From Microcaldota archaeon (GTDB taxonomy: Archaea; Micrarchaeota; Micrarchaeia; Micrarchaeales; CABMGC01): a stretch of DNA of 61,197 bases. The notes under the pieces are model-generated. The model had not been told where the DNA came from. It saw nothing but the letters and a program-made list of their open reading frames with translations, and ran no database searches. This document shows, piece by piece, positions 29,382 to 39,650 of the stretch. The stretch is taken from positions 1 through 61,197 of the forward strand of contig JAJZJQ010000006.1 of the NCBI GenBank assembly GCA_021851065.1. Direction: 5' to 3'. How positions within the stretch are numbered: position 1 is the stretch's first letter; every line of letters begins with the position of its first letter. Made by a program: the position numbers and the translations under genes.

Positions 29382-29408
29382 ATAACGTTATGTTAGCAAT
29401 TATAACGT
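29382..29408. promoter_or_regulatory. Direct repeat ATAACGT with 20-bp periodicity upstream of the Lrp-like gene
   Basis: ATAACGT at 29382-29388 and 29402-29408, just before TATA-like ATATTTATATATG. Confidence 0.4.
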
Positions 29409-29454
29409 AATATTTATATATGATAAAACTAACAGTATCTAACTGGTTGGATAA

Positions 29455-30846
29455 ATGAAGGGGTTGCCAAAGAAGATTGCCGACGGATTCGAAAGGCTAA
29501 AGAAAGAGAATCCACCGCGCCTTGTGCTGAAGATGATAAACGGCAAGTATTATGTGTACAGAGAGCGCGGTGTATGGCTCAAGAACCTTCGCAAGAACAA
29601 AACACTTTCTGAATATCTGGGAAGAGTAACCGATGAAGGAGCATTCATAAAGAAGGCGCTGCATGCTAGGAACGACATCGGAAGCGCGAAGGCGTTGATA
29701 GAGCAGCATGGAGGGGAAATAATATGGCATAAGAGAGAAGACGGAGAAGCTATTGCAAACACTTTCCAGAATTCCGATGTAAATCAGATAGATCTTAAGA
29801 TACTTACATGCCTCAGCATGAATGCCAGGATGCCTGTGCCGAGTATAGCGAAATTAGCAGGCATTAATGAGCAGACGGCATATGCTAGAATCGCAGTTTT
29901 AGAAAAGAAACTAGGCATAAATTACCTCCTCGAATTTGATACTGAAGCTCTTGGATTTGAATCATACTTAGTACTAATTAAATTTGAAGGTCAACTGCCA
30001 CCAGTAAATGAGATCAAAGAAACCCTGAACAAAGAGCCTAAAGTGCAGTTTGCAGCCATCACAAAAGGAGAATATGATGTCATAGTATATGTACTTGATG
30101 AACATTCTACCATAGCTCAAGATAACTTATGGAAAATGATGTCGGAAACCATTCTAAGCAAGTACAATGCAAGGTGGCACATGATCCCATATGGCCAAAC
30201 CTACTCCTCTGTGCCGCTGCGCCAGGAGTTTATAGAAAAAATTCTCGCACGAAGGCAGTGGCATCGAAGAAGATTTGTGGTGATTACGCCGGCGAAGGAG
30301 GATATGCTAAAAAGGGAGTTCCTGCTCCTGAAAGAACTGAACAGGAATGCCGCTATTGATTTCTCAGAGATAGACAAGAAATATAGACTTGGCCAAGGTG
30401 CTTCGAGATATACCTATCATCAACTTATAGAAGAGGGTATAATTATACGACCAACAATTACGCTTACTAGTCTACAGACCAAGTACCTGAGCATACTTAA
30501 GACGGACACGATAAATCCCAATGAAGCTAGTAGAACTAGGGCTAATCTACTATTAGACATCGTGGAAGATGGCCAGCTAACAAACAAGTACTCATTAATA
30601 GGCAATATAAGCATACCAGAAGGTGCTGTTATGTTCATGAATGTAGCAACTGAAGGAGAGCTGGAACAAGAGATAGACAAGTTAATTAGGGAATGGAAAG
30701 GTGTTATAGTCAGCAGCCTTATAGTTACTGATGTCCTAATAGGATCGTTATACTACAGGCGACTAGATAATAAATATTCCAGACAGTACGCAACACTCAT
30801 AAGATTAAATAAAATAGAACCTACCACACCCCAAGACTATGAATAA
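29455..30846 (+). CDS. Lrp/AsnC-type regulator, paralogue of 11491..12861
   Basis: Same layout: MINGKYYVYRERGVW..YLGRVTDEGAFIKK, HTH, then LKREFLLLKELNRNAAIDFSEIDKKYRLGQGASRYTYHQLIEEGII. Confidence 0.75.
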   Translation: MKGLPKKIADGFERLKKENPPRLVLKMINGKYYVYRERGVWLKNLRKNKTLSEYLGRVTDEGAFIKKALHARNDIGSAKALIEQHGGEIIWHKREDGEAIANTFQNSDVNQIDLKILTCLSMNARMPVPSIAKLAGINEQTAYARIAVLEKKLGINYLLEFDTEALGFESYLVLIKFEGQLPPVNEIKETLNKEPKVQFAAITKGEYDVIVYVLDEHSTIAQDNLWKMMSETILSKYNARWHMIPYGQTYSSVPLRQEFIEKILARRQWHRRRFVVITPAKEDMLKREFLLLKELNRNAAIDFSEIDKKYRLGQGASRYTYHQLIEEGIIIRPTITLTSLQTKYLSILKTDTINPNEASRTRANLLLDIVEDGQLTNKYSLIGNISIPEGAVMFMNVATEGELEQEIDKLIREWKGVIVSSLIVTDVLIGSLYYRRLDNKYSRQYATLIRLNKIEPTTPQDYE

Positions 30847-31067
30847 ACAAAAATCGCAATGTTACTTTTCAGTACGACGCATTCATATTATCACCATCCA
30901 CTCAGTAAGTCCCATTCTAAATCTCCCTTTAGTATCCGCCATTTCCCATCTCCACGCCTAATATGATCCGTTCCTCATGCCACAACCAAGTCTGTTCAAT
31001 TTACAATTGGTAGTATCACTTTTAAAGGTTTTCCATGAGATTAGGTGTAGTGATCTGGGGCGCCGTT

Positions 31068-31181
31068 ATGAAGGCAACAGAGGATGCGCATGGCCAGGTA
31101 ATCTGGAAGTACTACAACAAGGAGCGCAGCTTCGATGTGGTTGAGCGTGATGACGGATACGTAAACGTGGACGAGGGCGCT
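31068..31181 (+). pseudogene. 5' fragment of a SAM-dependent methyltransferase gene
   Basis: MKATEDAHGQVIWKYYNKERSFDVVERDDGYVNVDEG resembles the N-terminus of an archaeal methyltransferase family, then loses similarity. Confidence 0.55.
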
Positions 31182-31182
31182 G

Positions 31183-32898
31183 GTGGCAAACTACCTAAGC
31201 CAGGCCCCAGGCAACGTGGTGACGAGCAACATGAGTGCCGGGATAAGCGGTCCTATAGGTATATCATTCTCCCCGTCGGGCAGCTATGCATACTTGATGA
31301 ACTACCCCTCTAATCTTGTGATAATAAGCACACCATCCAACTCGGTAGTGGGCGCCATAACACGGGGCCTTTATGATGCGCAGTGGGTTGCCATAGCTCC
31401 TTCTGGCACATATGCATACGTGACTAATTACGCTGCAGACAACGTAGTCATAATAGACACAGCGACCAACACTGTAAGTGCGTCGATATCTGGCGGCTTC
31501 GACTTTCCGTATGGCGTCGCCTTCTCCCCTTCTGGCACTTACGCCTATGTGGTAAACTGCAATTCCGCATGCGGCAGCGGACCTTCGAGCAACATCGTCA
31601 TAGTGAGCACGGCTTCCAATTCTGTTGTCGGTGCCATAACCTCCGGCTTCGACAATCCTTATGACGTGGCGTTCTCCAAGGACGGATCGTACGCATACGT
31701 GACAAACTACAACAGCGCAAACGTGGTGATAATAAGCACATCCTCCAACTCCGTTACAGGGGCCATAACCTACAACGGATTCTCCAATCCCTACAGCGTG
31801 GCCTTCTCTCCCTCCGGCACTTACGCATATGTTGGTGACGGGGAAGCATCCAAGGTGTTCATCGTGGACACAGCCACCAACACTGTGACTGGTTCCATCG
31901 CAGCGTCTGTGCACGGTCCCTATGGCATCGCCTTCTCTCCCTCGGGAACGTATTCTTACATATCTGAATATTTCCTCAGCAAGGTTGACGTAGTGGGCAC
32001 GGGCTATCCTGACAACGGGTTCACATACAGCATCCCATCCGGCCAGGATGGCAGCACCCTTGTAGCTAATGTTGCCGTAACGGACAGCAGCGGCCATAGC
32101 GCAAATTCCATCAATACTGGCATACTGTACGTCTCATCCCAAGCCACCACGCTACCGCAGGGCGGAGGGCTTGCGATACGGGGCAGCGGAGGAAGCGGAG
32201 TAAGCACACAGATCAGCTCCTCCACATCCAGCACCACTTCGATAGCCTCGACTACCACAGTCTCACCTACCGCAACTGTGCAGTCTATACTGCCAACATC
32301 CACAATCCCGCAGCCTCCAATCGAGATATCTGTGGTACCTACTGGAGAAACAACTCCGCAACTGTGTAGCGGCGACTCATACGGATACAATATAACCTAT
32401 ACTTCTCTTGGGACGACGTTTGAGGTTGCTCCAGGGGTACACGGTTGCTTCAACATGACTGCCATCAATGCCACTTCTGGGCATTTCAGCAATTCAAACG
32501 GGCTTATCGAGGCTGTCAATTTCACGACCAGCAACAATAACATCACCCCGGAAGCCATTATGCATTATCCATGCAGCTACTCATCCTATGGCGTGGCGCC
32601 GTTCATACTGGGAAACGGCAGCTGGTCTGAGATAAGGCCATTCGTTGTGAATGCCATGGCATGCTCTGTCACGTTTGCAGTGCCTAGCGACCCGGTTATA
32701 GCAATAATGCGGATCAACGTGCAGAACCAGACCAGGAGTGCAACTACCTCGATCACAGCGACCCAGCCAAAACAGCAGTCAGGTTTTCTGCTTCTGCTAT
32801 GTGTGATAATCGCCGTAGTGATACTGGCGATTGCTGCCTTATCCGTCCTGTCCAGAAGAAGGCGAAGGAGAGGATTTAGGAGACGCAGGTTCAGATAG
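31183..32898 (+). CDS. YVTN/NHL-type beta-propeller surface protein with C-terminal TM; likely 5'-truncated
   Basis: Repeats 'GIAFSPSGTYAYVTNYNSANVVIISTSSNSVTGAI'; C-terminal FLLLLCVIIAVVILAIAALSVLSRRRRRRG; GTG start, no signal peptide. Confidence 0.75.
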   Translation: MANYLSQAPGNVVTSNMSAGISGPIGISFSPSGSYAYLMNYPSNLVIISTPSNSVVGAITRGLYDAQWVAIAPSGTYAYVTNYAADNVVIIDTATNTVSASISGGFDFPYGVAFSPSGTYAYVVNCNSACGSGPSSNIVIVSTASNSVVGAITSGFDNPYDVAFSKDGSYAYVTNYNSANVVIISTSSNSVTGAITYNGFSNPYSVAFSPSGTYAYVGDGEASKVFIVDTATNTVTGSIAASVHGPYGIAFSPSGTYSYISEYFLSKVDVVGTGYPDNGFTYSIPSGQDGSTLVANVAVTDSSGHSANSINTGILYVSSQATTLPQGGGLAIRGSGGSGVSTQISSSTSSTTSIASTTTVSPTATVQSILPTSTIPQPPIEISVVPTGETTPQLCSGDSYGYNITYTSLGTTFEVAPGVHGCFNMTAINATSGHFSNSNGLIEAVNFTTSNNNITPEAIMHYPCSYSSYGVAPFILGNGSWSEIRPFVVNAMACSVTFAVPSDPVIAIMRINVQNQTRSATTSITATQPKQQSGFLLLLCVIIAVVILAIAALSVLSRRRRRRGFRRRRFR

Positions 32899-33038
32899 CA
32901 AGAAGCCGCATGCTATGTGCATCGTGCCGCATACACCTAAGAAATCCGGCTAGGCATGTACTGATTTCCATGCCCTAAGGTGTTCGTGGCCTCTTCTGCA
33001 GTGCAAAGCCCCTCCCTTCTGCACCTTTGCAATCTGGA

Positions 33039-33770
33039 TTACATTGTCTGAAAGTGAGCACTCAGGGCCTCGCTCCCATTCTGGGTGATCCGCACGATTT
33101 CCACAGCGTGCTCTGTGGTTATACTGACCAGTCCTCTATCTTCCATTTGACTCAAAAGCGGTGATAGTTGGCCTCCATGGAAATTGAGGTTAGCATGCCC
33201 AAGCATATCTGCAAGATTAACTCGTGTGGTTCCTCCTGCACCTGAAATACTAAGGGTGTGCAATATTGTTGCCTCATCTGCGGTAATGCTTGCTGCCTTA
33301 TTTAGCCCAGCCACGCCTGGCTCCATAGCTCCACGTTGCTCAGTGTCGCTTCCTCTCCTTGCAGTATCCATAAATTCCTGCGCATCTCTGGCAACCGGGT
33401 GGTTCAATCCCTGTGCATCATCACCTGCAGCTGCGCGTGCCAGGCTGTAAAGGCCGCCTGCCAGTCTTACTTGTGAAGCTACTACATTTAGGTGGGCTGC
33501 ACCTGCTTCAGAGGAGACTCCTGCAGCGCCTACCTGATTGTTGTGCATCAGGGCTGCAATATACGTAAACGCCCCTGCTAGTTCCGGATCCTGTTCTTTT
33601 GCAGCCTGCCTTGCAAGATCCTCGAACAGCGCCCAGGGCTGCATGCCGCCACCTTGCCTGAAAATCCTACTAGACTTGTCCACTATCATGCTTCTCATCT
33701 GCGCGCTCATTCCTCTCTGGTCTGCAAATTTTTCCATTTTATCACGTTTTTGATCATCAAGATTTGTCAT
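33039..33770 (-). CDS. Hypothetical protein with C-terminal winged-helix-like segment
   Basis: ATILHTLSISGAGGTTRVNLADMLGHANLNFHGGQLSPLLSQMEDRGLVSITTE; start set at MTNLDDQK. Confidence 0.55.
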   Translation of the reverse strand: MTNLDDQKRDKMEKFADQRGMSAQMRSMIVDKSSRIFRQGGGMQPWALFEDLARQAAKEQDPELAGAFTYIAALMHNNQVGAAGVSSEAGAAHLNVVASQVRLAGGLYSLARAAAGDDAQGLNHPVARDAQEFMDTARRGSDTEQRGAMEPGVAGLNKAASITADEATILHTLSISGAGGTTRVNLADMLGHANLNFHGGQLSPLLSQMEDRGLVSITTEHAVEIVRITQNGSEALSAHFQTM

Positions 33771-34227
33771 GCGCAGGCCATAGCTGGACCCTCTGCCATT
33801 GCAGCAATTCCTGCCTGTACTTCTCCGGATGTGCGCTGATGTCTCTTGCAAGCTCCCTGAGCACCTTTCTAACATTCCTGGGACCTACGCACAGGCCCGG
33901 TCTGTCGCTGAAGATCTCCATAGCCTTTAGCTCTGCAAAGAATGGAGCAATCAAGTTGCCGGATACTACAAATGAGCGTGAGCTACTGCGAAATACGCTG
34001 CCATGTTCTATCTCTACGGAGCCATTGCGTATCATTATACGCGTTTCAGTGAAAGGAGCCACCCGAACTGCAGTGCTAAGGGCATTGCCCGTATAAAGCC
34101 CGCGGTACAGGCTCCAGCGCTGCATTGCACCTCTCCTGCGCATCCTTCCAATGGCCTTGCTGAACTCTCTGTCAGTCGGGCCTACGGGAGTAGGTTCACG
34201 CACTACTATGCTGCCGGTTTTTGCCAT
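33757..34227 (-). CDS. Hypothetical protein, paralogue of 35249..35824
   Basis: FTETRIMIRNGSVEIE and VRKVLRELARDISAHPEKYR shared with the second copy; overlaps the start of 33039..33770. Confidence 0.6.
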   Translation of the reverse strand: MAKTGSIVVREPTPVGPTDREFSKAIGRMRRRGAMQRWSLYRGLYTGNALSTAVRVAPFTETRIMIRNGSVEIEHGSVFRSSSRSFVVSGNLIAPFFAELKAMEIFSDRPGLCVGPRNVRKVLRELARDISAHPEKYRQELLQWQRVQLWPAHDKS

Positions 34228-34506
34228 GGTATCTGCCTGTTCACTTCATTCCCAACTGCATTAGGCTATGTACCTGGGGCTTCTCCTGCAAAGCGCGTAA
34301 GAGAGTCACCTCACTGGTATAAGTCCTTCTCTTTGATCTCCAAACCTCATATATAAAACCGTCAGGTCAGGCGTACAAAGCGCATACGGCAAGTTCCCTG
34401 CCCTTACTGTGAATCAGGGCAATGGGGCTATATTGTCGTAACCTAAGGCTCTCAAAACGCTTATAAACCAGGCTAATCAAGCTAGCCGTATACAGGTGCA
34501 TCAAAT

Positions 34507-35163
34507 ATGGCTGCAAGATTCAAGGAAGTTATTGTGGGCGGCAATCAGATGTTCATGTCACGCATAGAAGGTGCAAGAAAGCCGGGAGTTACGCTCAGGG
34601 AGACCCACTGGAGACTTAAAGACGCCATGGTGGAGGGGGAACCGGTGGCTCTGATTGGCATAGGCGTCAATGACATAGCCGCAATAATGGCCGACAGAGA
34701 ATTCGTGTCAAGCATCTCAAACAGTGGCGCGGAGAGAGTCAGGATCTGGGCCGGTCCAATAACCCTCTCGGGCAGCGGCCTGCGAGTAGGGGAGTACAGC
34801 CACCTTGAGGGCAGGGAACTAACTCCTGGAATAGGATACGATGTTGATGATACTATACTGGCATGGGGGCATCCCGGCGAGAGTCATTCTTACAACCTGC
34901 CACTGCTGCAGGTCAATAAAACCTCATATGCATGTGAACTGGGCCGGCGCTTCGAACTGGCTGTTGATGTCCACCCGAACCGTCTGGGCACCATGATACT
35001 TGGAAAGCTGGCACAGCAAGGATATGTGCCCGGCGAACACCTGGCAGAGATCGGAAGCGGGCACAAAGGGCATGTCAGTCCTAAGACAAGGGGGCGTAGG
35101 GCAAAGGAAGTAGACGAGGCAGTGAAATACGGTGCCATGTGGACAGGAGCACATCGCAAATGA
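34507..35163 (+). CDS. Hypothetical protein (218 aa)
   Basis: Intact ORF; no family recognised. Confidence 0.55.
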   Translation: MAARFKEVIVGGNQMFMSRIEGARKPGVTLRETHWRLKDAMVEGEPVALIGIGVNDIAAIMADREFVSSISNSGAERVRIWAGPITLSGSGLRVGEYSHLEGRELTPGIGYDVDDTILAWGHPGESHSYNLPLLQVNKTSYACELGRRFELAVDVHPNRLGTMILGKLAQQGYVPGEHLAEIGSGHKGHVSPKTRGRRAKEVDEAVKYGAMWTGAHRK

Positions 35164-35248
35164 ATATCTGCCCTGCTATGTGGCTAAATGCCTGCCCTTA
35201 TCCATGCGCTGCGACGCATCCCATCCATAGCGCACTTAATCGACGTCT

Positions 35249-35824
35249 TCAGTCTGCCCTATGCTGCTGCCACGGGGCGTTAACAGGCCATACTCTTGGC
35301 CAGCCAGGCCCGCTAGTCGGCCAGTGCGGCAAATCCTTGCTGATACCTGGATTCCCCCTTCCCTTTCCAGACCGCCTAACCTGGTTATACTTGTGACTGC
35401 CACCTATCTGATAATCGCCGGGATGCGCCCTCATGTCTCTTGCAAGCTCCCTGAGCACTGCTCTCACTCCATTTGCCTCCCTGCTAAACGACATCTGCCA
35501 ATCAAGTTCCTTCTTATTTTCCAGTACATCAAAGAATATGCTGCCTCTTCGCGCTGGCACTAAAAATGATTGTGGCCCTATTCGGCTAAATGGCCCTGCC
35601 GGCTTACGTAAACTGCGATCTATGCCCACGCTGCCGCGATTCAGCGTGACTGTAGTCTCACTGAAATATGTGGTGCGGGATATTGTCATCATATTTCCAG
35701 AACGGCTTAAGCTCCAGTGCCCTGCAACGCTCGGCCTGCACATGCTGCTTAGGGCCCTTTGGAAATTCTTGTCTTCAATGTTTGCAGGAGTTTTCATAAC
35801 CTGCGATCTCATAAAATGTGCCAT
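35249..35824 (-). CDS. Hypothetical protein, paralogue of 33757..34227
   Basis: FSETTVTLNRGSVGIDRS and VRAVLRELARDMRAHPGDYQ. Confidence 0.6.
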   Translation of the reverse strand: MAHFMRSQVMKTPANIEDKNFQRALSSMCRPSVAGHWSLSRSGNMMTISRTTYFSETTVTLNRGSVGIDRSLRKPAGPFSRIGPQSFLVPARRGSIFFDVLENKKELDWQMSFSREANGVRAVLRELARDMRAHPGDYQIGGSHKYNQVRRSGKGRGNPGISKDLPHWPTSGPGWPRVWPVNAPWQQHRAD

Positions 35825-36044
35825 ATTATCTACATTTTTACGGTGTTGCTATTGCCATGTCTGCGCATATCCGGCTGCGTTCCGCGACTCAACTGCTCTT
35901 GGGAAAGACTGCATATCGTTGCATCTGCACGTCTCCTATTTATTGTTTTGCTACAGGGCCTTCTTTGAGCAACCTGGTGCATAAACTGCCTAATTTACAA
36001 GCATCGCAAGGGAACGTGCAGGCTAAGCATGCAAAAGCTTAAGA

Positions 36045-36632
36045 ATGAGGCATTGTGGGTATAATGCGACTTGTATGGAAATGCAAACTGCTGCAAGGAC
36101 TGCAAGCACATCAAAACTGGAGGCAGTCGCAATAGCAGCGCTCAGGATGTCAGATGATGGTATACAGGTAAGTCAATTCCATAGGGCCATTAGGAATGCA
36201 AGGCGCAATGTCATTGCCCTTGAAAGTATCCTTCCTGAAGGCTTCTTGCCCCAAGACGCCGTAGTGCTTGTGCCAGCGCAGATACGGGTTGCATGGATGA
36301 CGGACGAAGGCGCAAGGGCTGCACTGCGCTCAAATCCGCTTCTCACTAAGCAGGTAGGCCTTGCGCTAGAGAAGCTCCCATCCGGGGGGATCACCACGCT
36401 ATATGTAATTAATGATAGTTTTTATCCAATACCCTCTGATCTATCCAGATACCAGAAACTTGTCGCGTCCTACGAGGGAAGGGAGATGCGGCATGCTGGC
36501 TCTGGTCCTGTTGTAGCGGATGGATCAAACTCGGTTTACAGAAGGCTATGTTTCTCAGCAGATGACCTGCCCGACTCTGTTTTCAGGGTGGCGTATCATA
36601 TTCCAGAACCTGTTATAGCACCGGACGCATAA
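36045..36632 (+). CDS. Hypothetical protein (~195 aa)
   Basis: Intact ORF; internal start near 36075 possible. Confidence 0.5.
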   Translation: MRHCGYNATCMEMQTAARTASTSKLEAVAIAALRMSDDGIQVSQFHRAIRNARRNVIALESILPEGFLPQDAVVLVPAQIRVAWMTDEGARAALRSNPLLTKQVGLALEKLPSGGITTLYVINDSFYPIPSDLSRYQKLVASYEGREMRHAGSGPVVADGSNSVYRRLCFSADDLPDSVFRVAYHIPEPVIAPDA

Positions 36633-37088
36633 ACTGCAGCTATACGGGATATTCCGGGCTTCACTGCCGCGCAATGCGGCAAAAGCAGCACCAAAAGGCA
36701 GCAAATAACCACGCTCTCAATAACACCGATGCGCATGAATGGCAAAATTTTATATGCAGATCCACTTCCCACTGTTTTTTCTGATTTCCTGCAGGCGCAT
36801 TGTGAAATGGCCCAAGCTATCCCGGATTACCCTGCCGCAAGATCATGCCTGCACCAGCATGCCTTGGGGCGTCTTGCGCGTAGCACAAATAAGGCGTCAT
36901 AAACCCCACGCGCATTCCCATTGCAAATCCCAGTGCAGCGGCAATACTGCTTTATGCAGCAGTCCAAATACCACTGGCCATATTGCCATACCTGCCTATC
37001 AATCGCAGCGCTCCTTTGATCTTACTGGAAAACCTGCAGCCAGCTCTTGCAAGGCAGGCTCACATTCATATTACTTGATTTGATATAG

Positions 37089-38504
37089 ATGAGTGATGGC
37101 ATGGAGGTAAATCTCGCAGGCGGTGTTGGCATCAATGCCCAGACCGTCATGACTGGCAGGGGATGCGCCATAGGCCAGAGCGGATCAGGCAAGTCTTTCC
37201 TGGCTGGGGTGGTGGCTGAGGAACTGTGCAAGGCGAGCATGCCTTTTTGCATAATAGACACGGAGGGGGAATACTCCTCCCTAAGGTCGATCTCGCGCAA
37301 TGTGATTGTGGTGGGGGGCGATCATGGCGATATAAGTCTTGATGTGGACTTCGGAAAGCTCTTTGGGGCAAGCATAGCAAGCGAGATACAGGTAGTTCTT
37401 GATCTGTCCGATGAGATTGACAAGAATTCCGTAGCCCAGAAGGCCCTCACAGCGCTCTACGACCTAGAGAGCAGGATGCGCAAGCCTTATCTTGTGATAA
37501 TAGAGGAGGCAGACAAGTTCGCCCCGCAGGTTACCCGCACCAAGGTCGCCAATATGGTTGAAGAGATAAGCGTACGTGGCAGGAAACGGGGCATAGGCTT
37601 ATTCATAACTACTCAAAGGCCGGCAAACATAAGCAAGAACGTCCTGGCCCAATGCTCCTACGGTTTCGTCGGAAGGCTCACCATTGAGAATGACATCAAT
37701 GCACTGCGCATACTGTTCAGCAGCAGCGATAAGCTCGCAAGCATAACCCGCCTCACAACTGGCGAGTTCATACCCTTTGGTCTTGACTTCTCCGATAGAT
37801 TCAGGGTAAAGCCAAGGGAAGCCGAGCATACCGGCAGCACCCCTCAGGTGGGCATTCACAGGCCTTCAAGCGGCAGGATAGCTAGCGTGATAAAGGAGCT
37901 CTCAGGCGGCAGGGAAGCGGCAAGCATGATGGCAACAGCAAGGCATTCCCAAAGGCAGGCTGCCGGGCAGGCTATAAGCTCACTGCCATTATCTGTCAGC
38001 ATCGATGACGCCACAAGCATGGCAAGGGACATGGCAAGACGCAGGTTCCTTATAGCCGGCGAGGCTGTGGAGATGGTGGATGGCGTAGAGCTAAAATACA
38101 TGCCTCTGGCATCTCTCACCCTCAGGTTTCCAACCGGAAGGCGCAACGAGTACCTTGAGTACAGCTGCATGGTGGATGGCAGCAACCGCATGGTGCGCCT
38201 TGGCAAGTGCATCGACGTGCTCAGGATCGACGCAGGCAGCAGCCATGACGGGAACCCGGCATACAAGCGGTATCTGATGAAAGAGCCTGCTGGCGCAGTG
38301 AAGGTCCAGGCCGACAAAGAAGACCTGCTGATACCTGTGAACGAGAGGAAGATCAAGGGTTTCATCTCAAGGATATTCCCAGACGCAGTGATAGCCAGAT
38401 TCGACGTGGTTCATGCCCCTGTGTATAGAATAACGCTTAGAAGAGGCAACAGGGTAAGGGTATTTGGCATCGATGGCGTATACGGAAAGAAGGTTGATGT
38501 TTGA
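37089..38504 (+). CDS. HerA/VirB4-like (DUF87) ATPase
   Basis: Walker A GQSGSGKSFLAG, Walker B YLVIIEEADKFAPQ, GIGLFITTQRPANISKNVLAQCSYGFVGRL. Confidence 0.85.
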   Translation: MSDGMEVNLAGGVGINAQTVMTGRGCAIGQSGSGKSFLAGVVAEELCKASMPFCIIDTEGEYSSLRSISRNVIVVGGDHGDISLDVDFGKLFGASIASEIQVVLDLSDEIDKNSVAQKALTALYDLESRMRKPYLVIIEEADKFAPQVTRTKVANMVEEISVRGRKRGIGLFITTQRPANISKNVLAQCSYGFVGRLTIENDINALRILFSSSDKLASITRLTTGEFIPFGLDFSDRFRVKPREAEHTGSTPQVGIHRPSSGRIASVIKELSGGREAASMMATARHSQRQAAGQAISSLPLSVSIDDATSMARDMARRRFLIAGEAVEMVDGVELKYMPLASLTLRFPTGRRNEYLEYSCMVDGSNRMVRLGKCIDVLRIDAGSSHDGNPAYKRYLMKEPAGAVKVQADKEDLLIPVNERKIKGFISRIFPDAVIARFDVVHAPVYRITLRRGNRVRVFGIDGVYGKKVDV

Positions 38505-38514
38505 AGATGTTTCC

Positions 38515-39531
38515 ATGCGCCGCATATACCTGCTGCCTATTGCGATATTCATTGTCATTGCTATGGCTCTCCATTTCTACTTCAATGGCTCTGCCGCCCA
38601 TGGCGTGGCGCAGGCTGCCGGAACCTATCCGCAGGACCTGTGCGTTAACGGCATGCCAATAAACGGCACTGCCCTGGGATTTGCAATGGGGAGCGGGATA
38701 AGGTGCTTTAGGACCGACATAACTCTCAGCCCTGAGCAGATATCATTTGCGGCAAATGCCACCGGCTCCGGAGCGCAGTTTCTTGGCATACTGGACTATG
38801 ACACTGTAGGGGCGCACCCTTCCCAGGGCGGCTGCCTGTCCGGATGCAACTGGACGCTCGCAGACTGGAATGCAAGCGTATACAATGCCGTTGCAGCCTA
38901 TCCGGGGGTGAACGAGTGGGAAATATACAATGAGCCTCTTGCCACACTGTTCATGAGCGGATACGATAACGGAAGCGCACTCAATTACTTCAACATGATA
39001 AGAAGCGCATACACGATAATAAAGTCAAAGGAGCCCAACGCGACAATTGTCTGCTTTGGCGGAGCAGAGCTGTATCCTCCGCAGCAGGTGCAGTACGAAT
39101 ACCAGTTCTATGACAAGGTATGGCAGTATGGCGCGTCAAGATACTGCAACGCCATATCGATACATGCCTACAGCCTCCCCTTCTACAGCTTAAATCAGAC
39201 GATAGGGGGCAACATAACTCTTGGTATGTATTACGCAGCTGTGCTGGGCGCATACGAGAACATGACGGGAAAACCAATATGGATAACAGAAACCGGGATC
39301 ACGTCAAACAACTGGGCATCCGGCCTAAACCTCTCCGAATACAAACAGGCATCATTCCTCAGCCAGGACCTGTCATTCTTCTCGCACTACAGCTTCGTCA
39401 AGCGCATATACTGGTTTGACTTCATGGACTCGCCTGGAGGCACGCAGGACTACGGGCTGCTAAATGGCAGCATGCATCCAAAGCCTGCCTGGTACGCCTT
39501 CCTGCGCTTCGTGCACAACTCGACTGCATAA
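38515..39531 (+). CDS. Membrane-anchored clan GH-A glycoside hydrolase-like protein
   Basis: N-terminal TM; VNEWEIYNEPLA and GKPIWITETGITSN match TIM-barrel acid/base and nucleophile contexts. Start set at MRRIYLLP. Confidence 0.75.
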   Translation: MRRIYLLPIAIFIVIAMALHFYFNGSAAHGVAQAAGTYPQDLCVNGMPINGTALGFAMGSGIRCFRTDITLSPEQISFAANATGSGAQFLGILDYDTVGAHPSQGGCLSGCNWTLADWNASVYNAVAAYPGVNEWEIYNEPLATLFMSGYDNGSALNYFNMIRSAYTIIKSKEPNATIVCFGGAELYPPQQVQYEYQFYDKVWQYGASRYCNAISIHAYSLPFYSLNQTIGGNITLGMYYAAVLGAYENMTGKPIWITETGITSNNWASGLNLSEYKQASFLSQDLSFFSHYSFVKRIYWFDFMDSPGGTQDYGLLNGSMHPKPAWYAFLRFVHNSTA

Positions 39532-39650
39532 GCATGCTATGCCGTGTATTACGCAAACCTGGGTTTCAGCGCCTGCAAGTGCCAATGCAGATTCCTCCAG
39601 TGCTCGCCTAATAATGCCAAGCGATTTATTACTGCGCAGCACAAAATACC

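Noticed and set aside
31264-32097. 277-aa minus ORF antisense to the YVTN gene
   Set aside because: Its periodicity mirrors the propeller repeats on the + strand.
35373-35390. CTAACCTGGTTA also present at 11090-11101
   Set aside because: A 12-bp match is expected by chance in 61 kb and this copy is inside an ORF.
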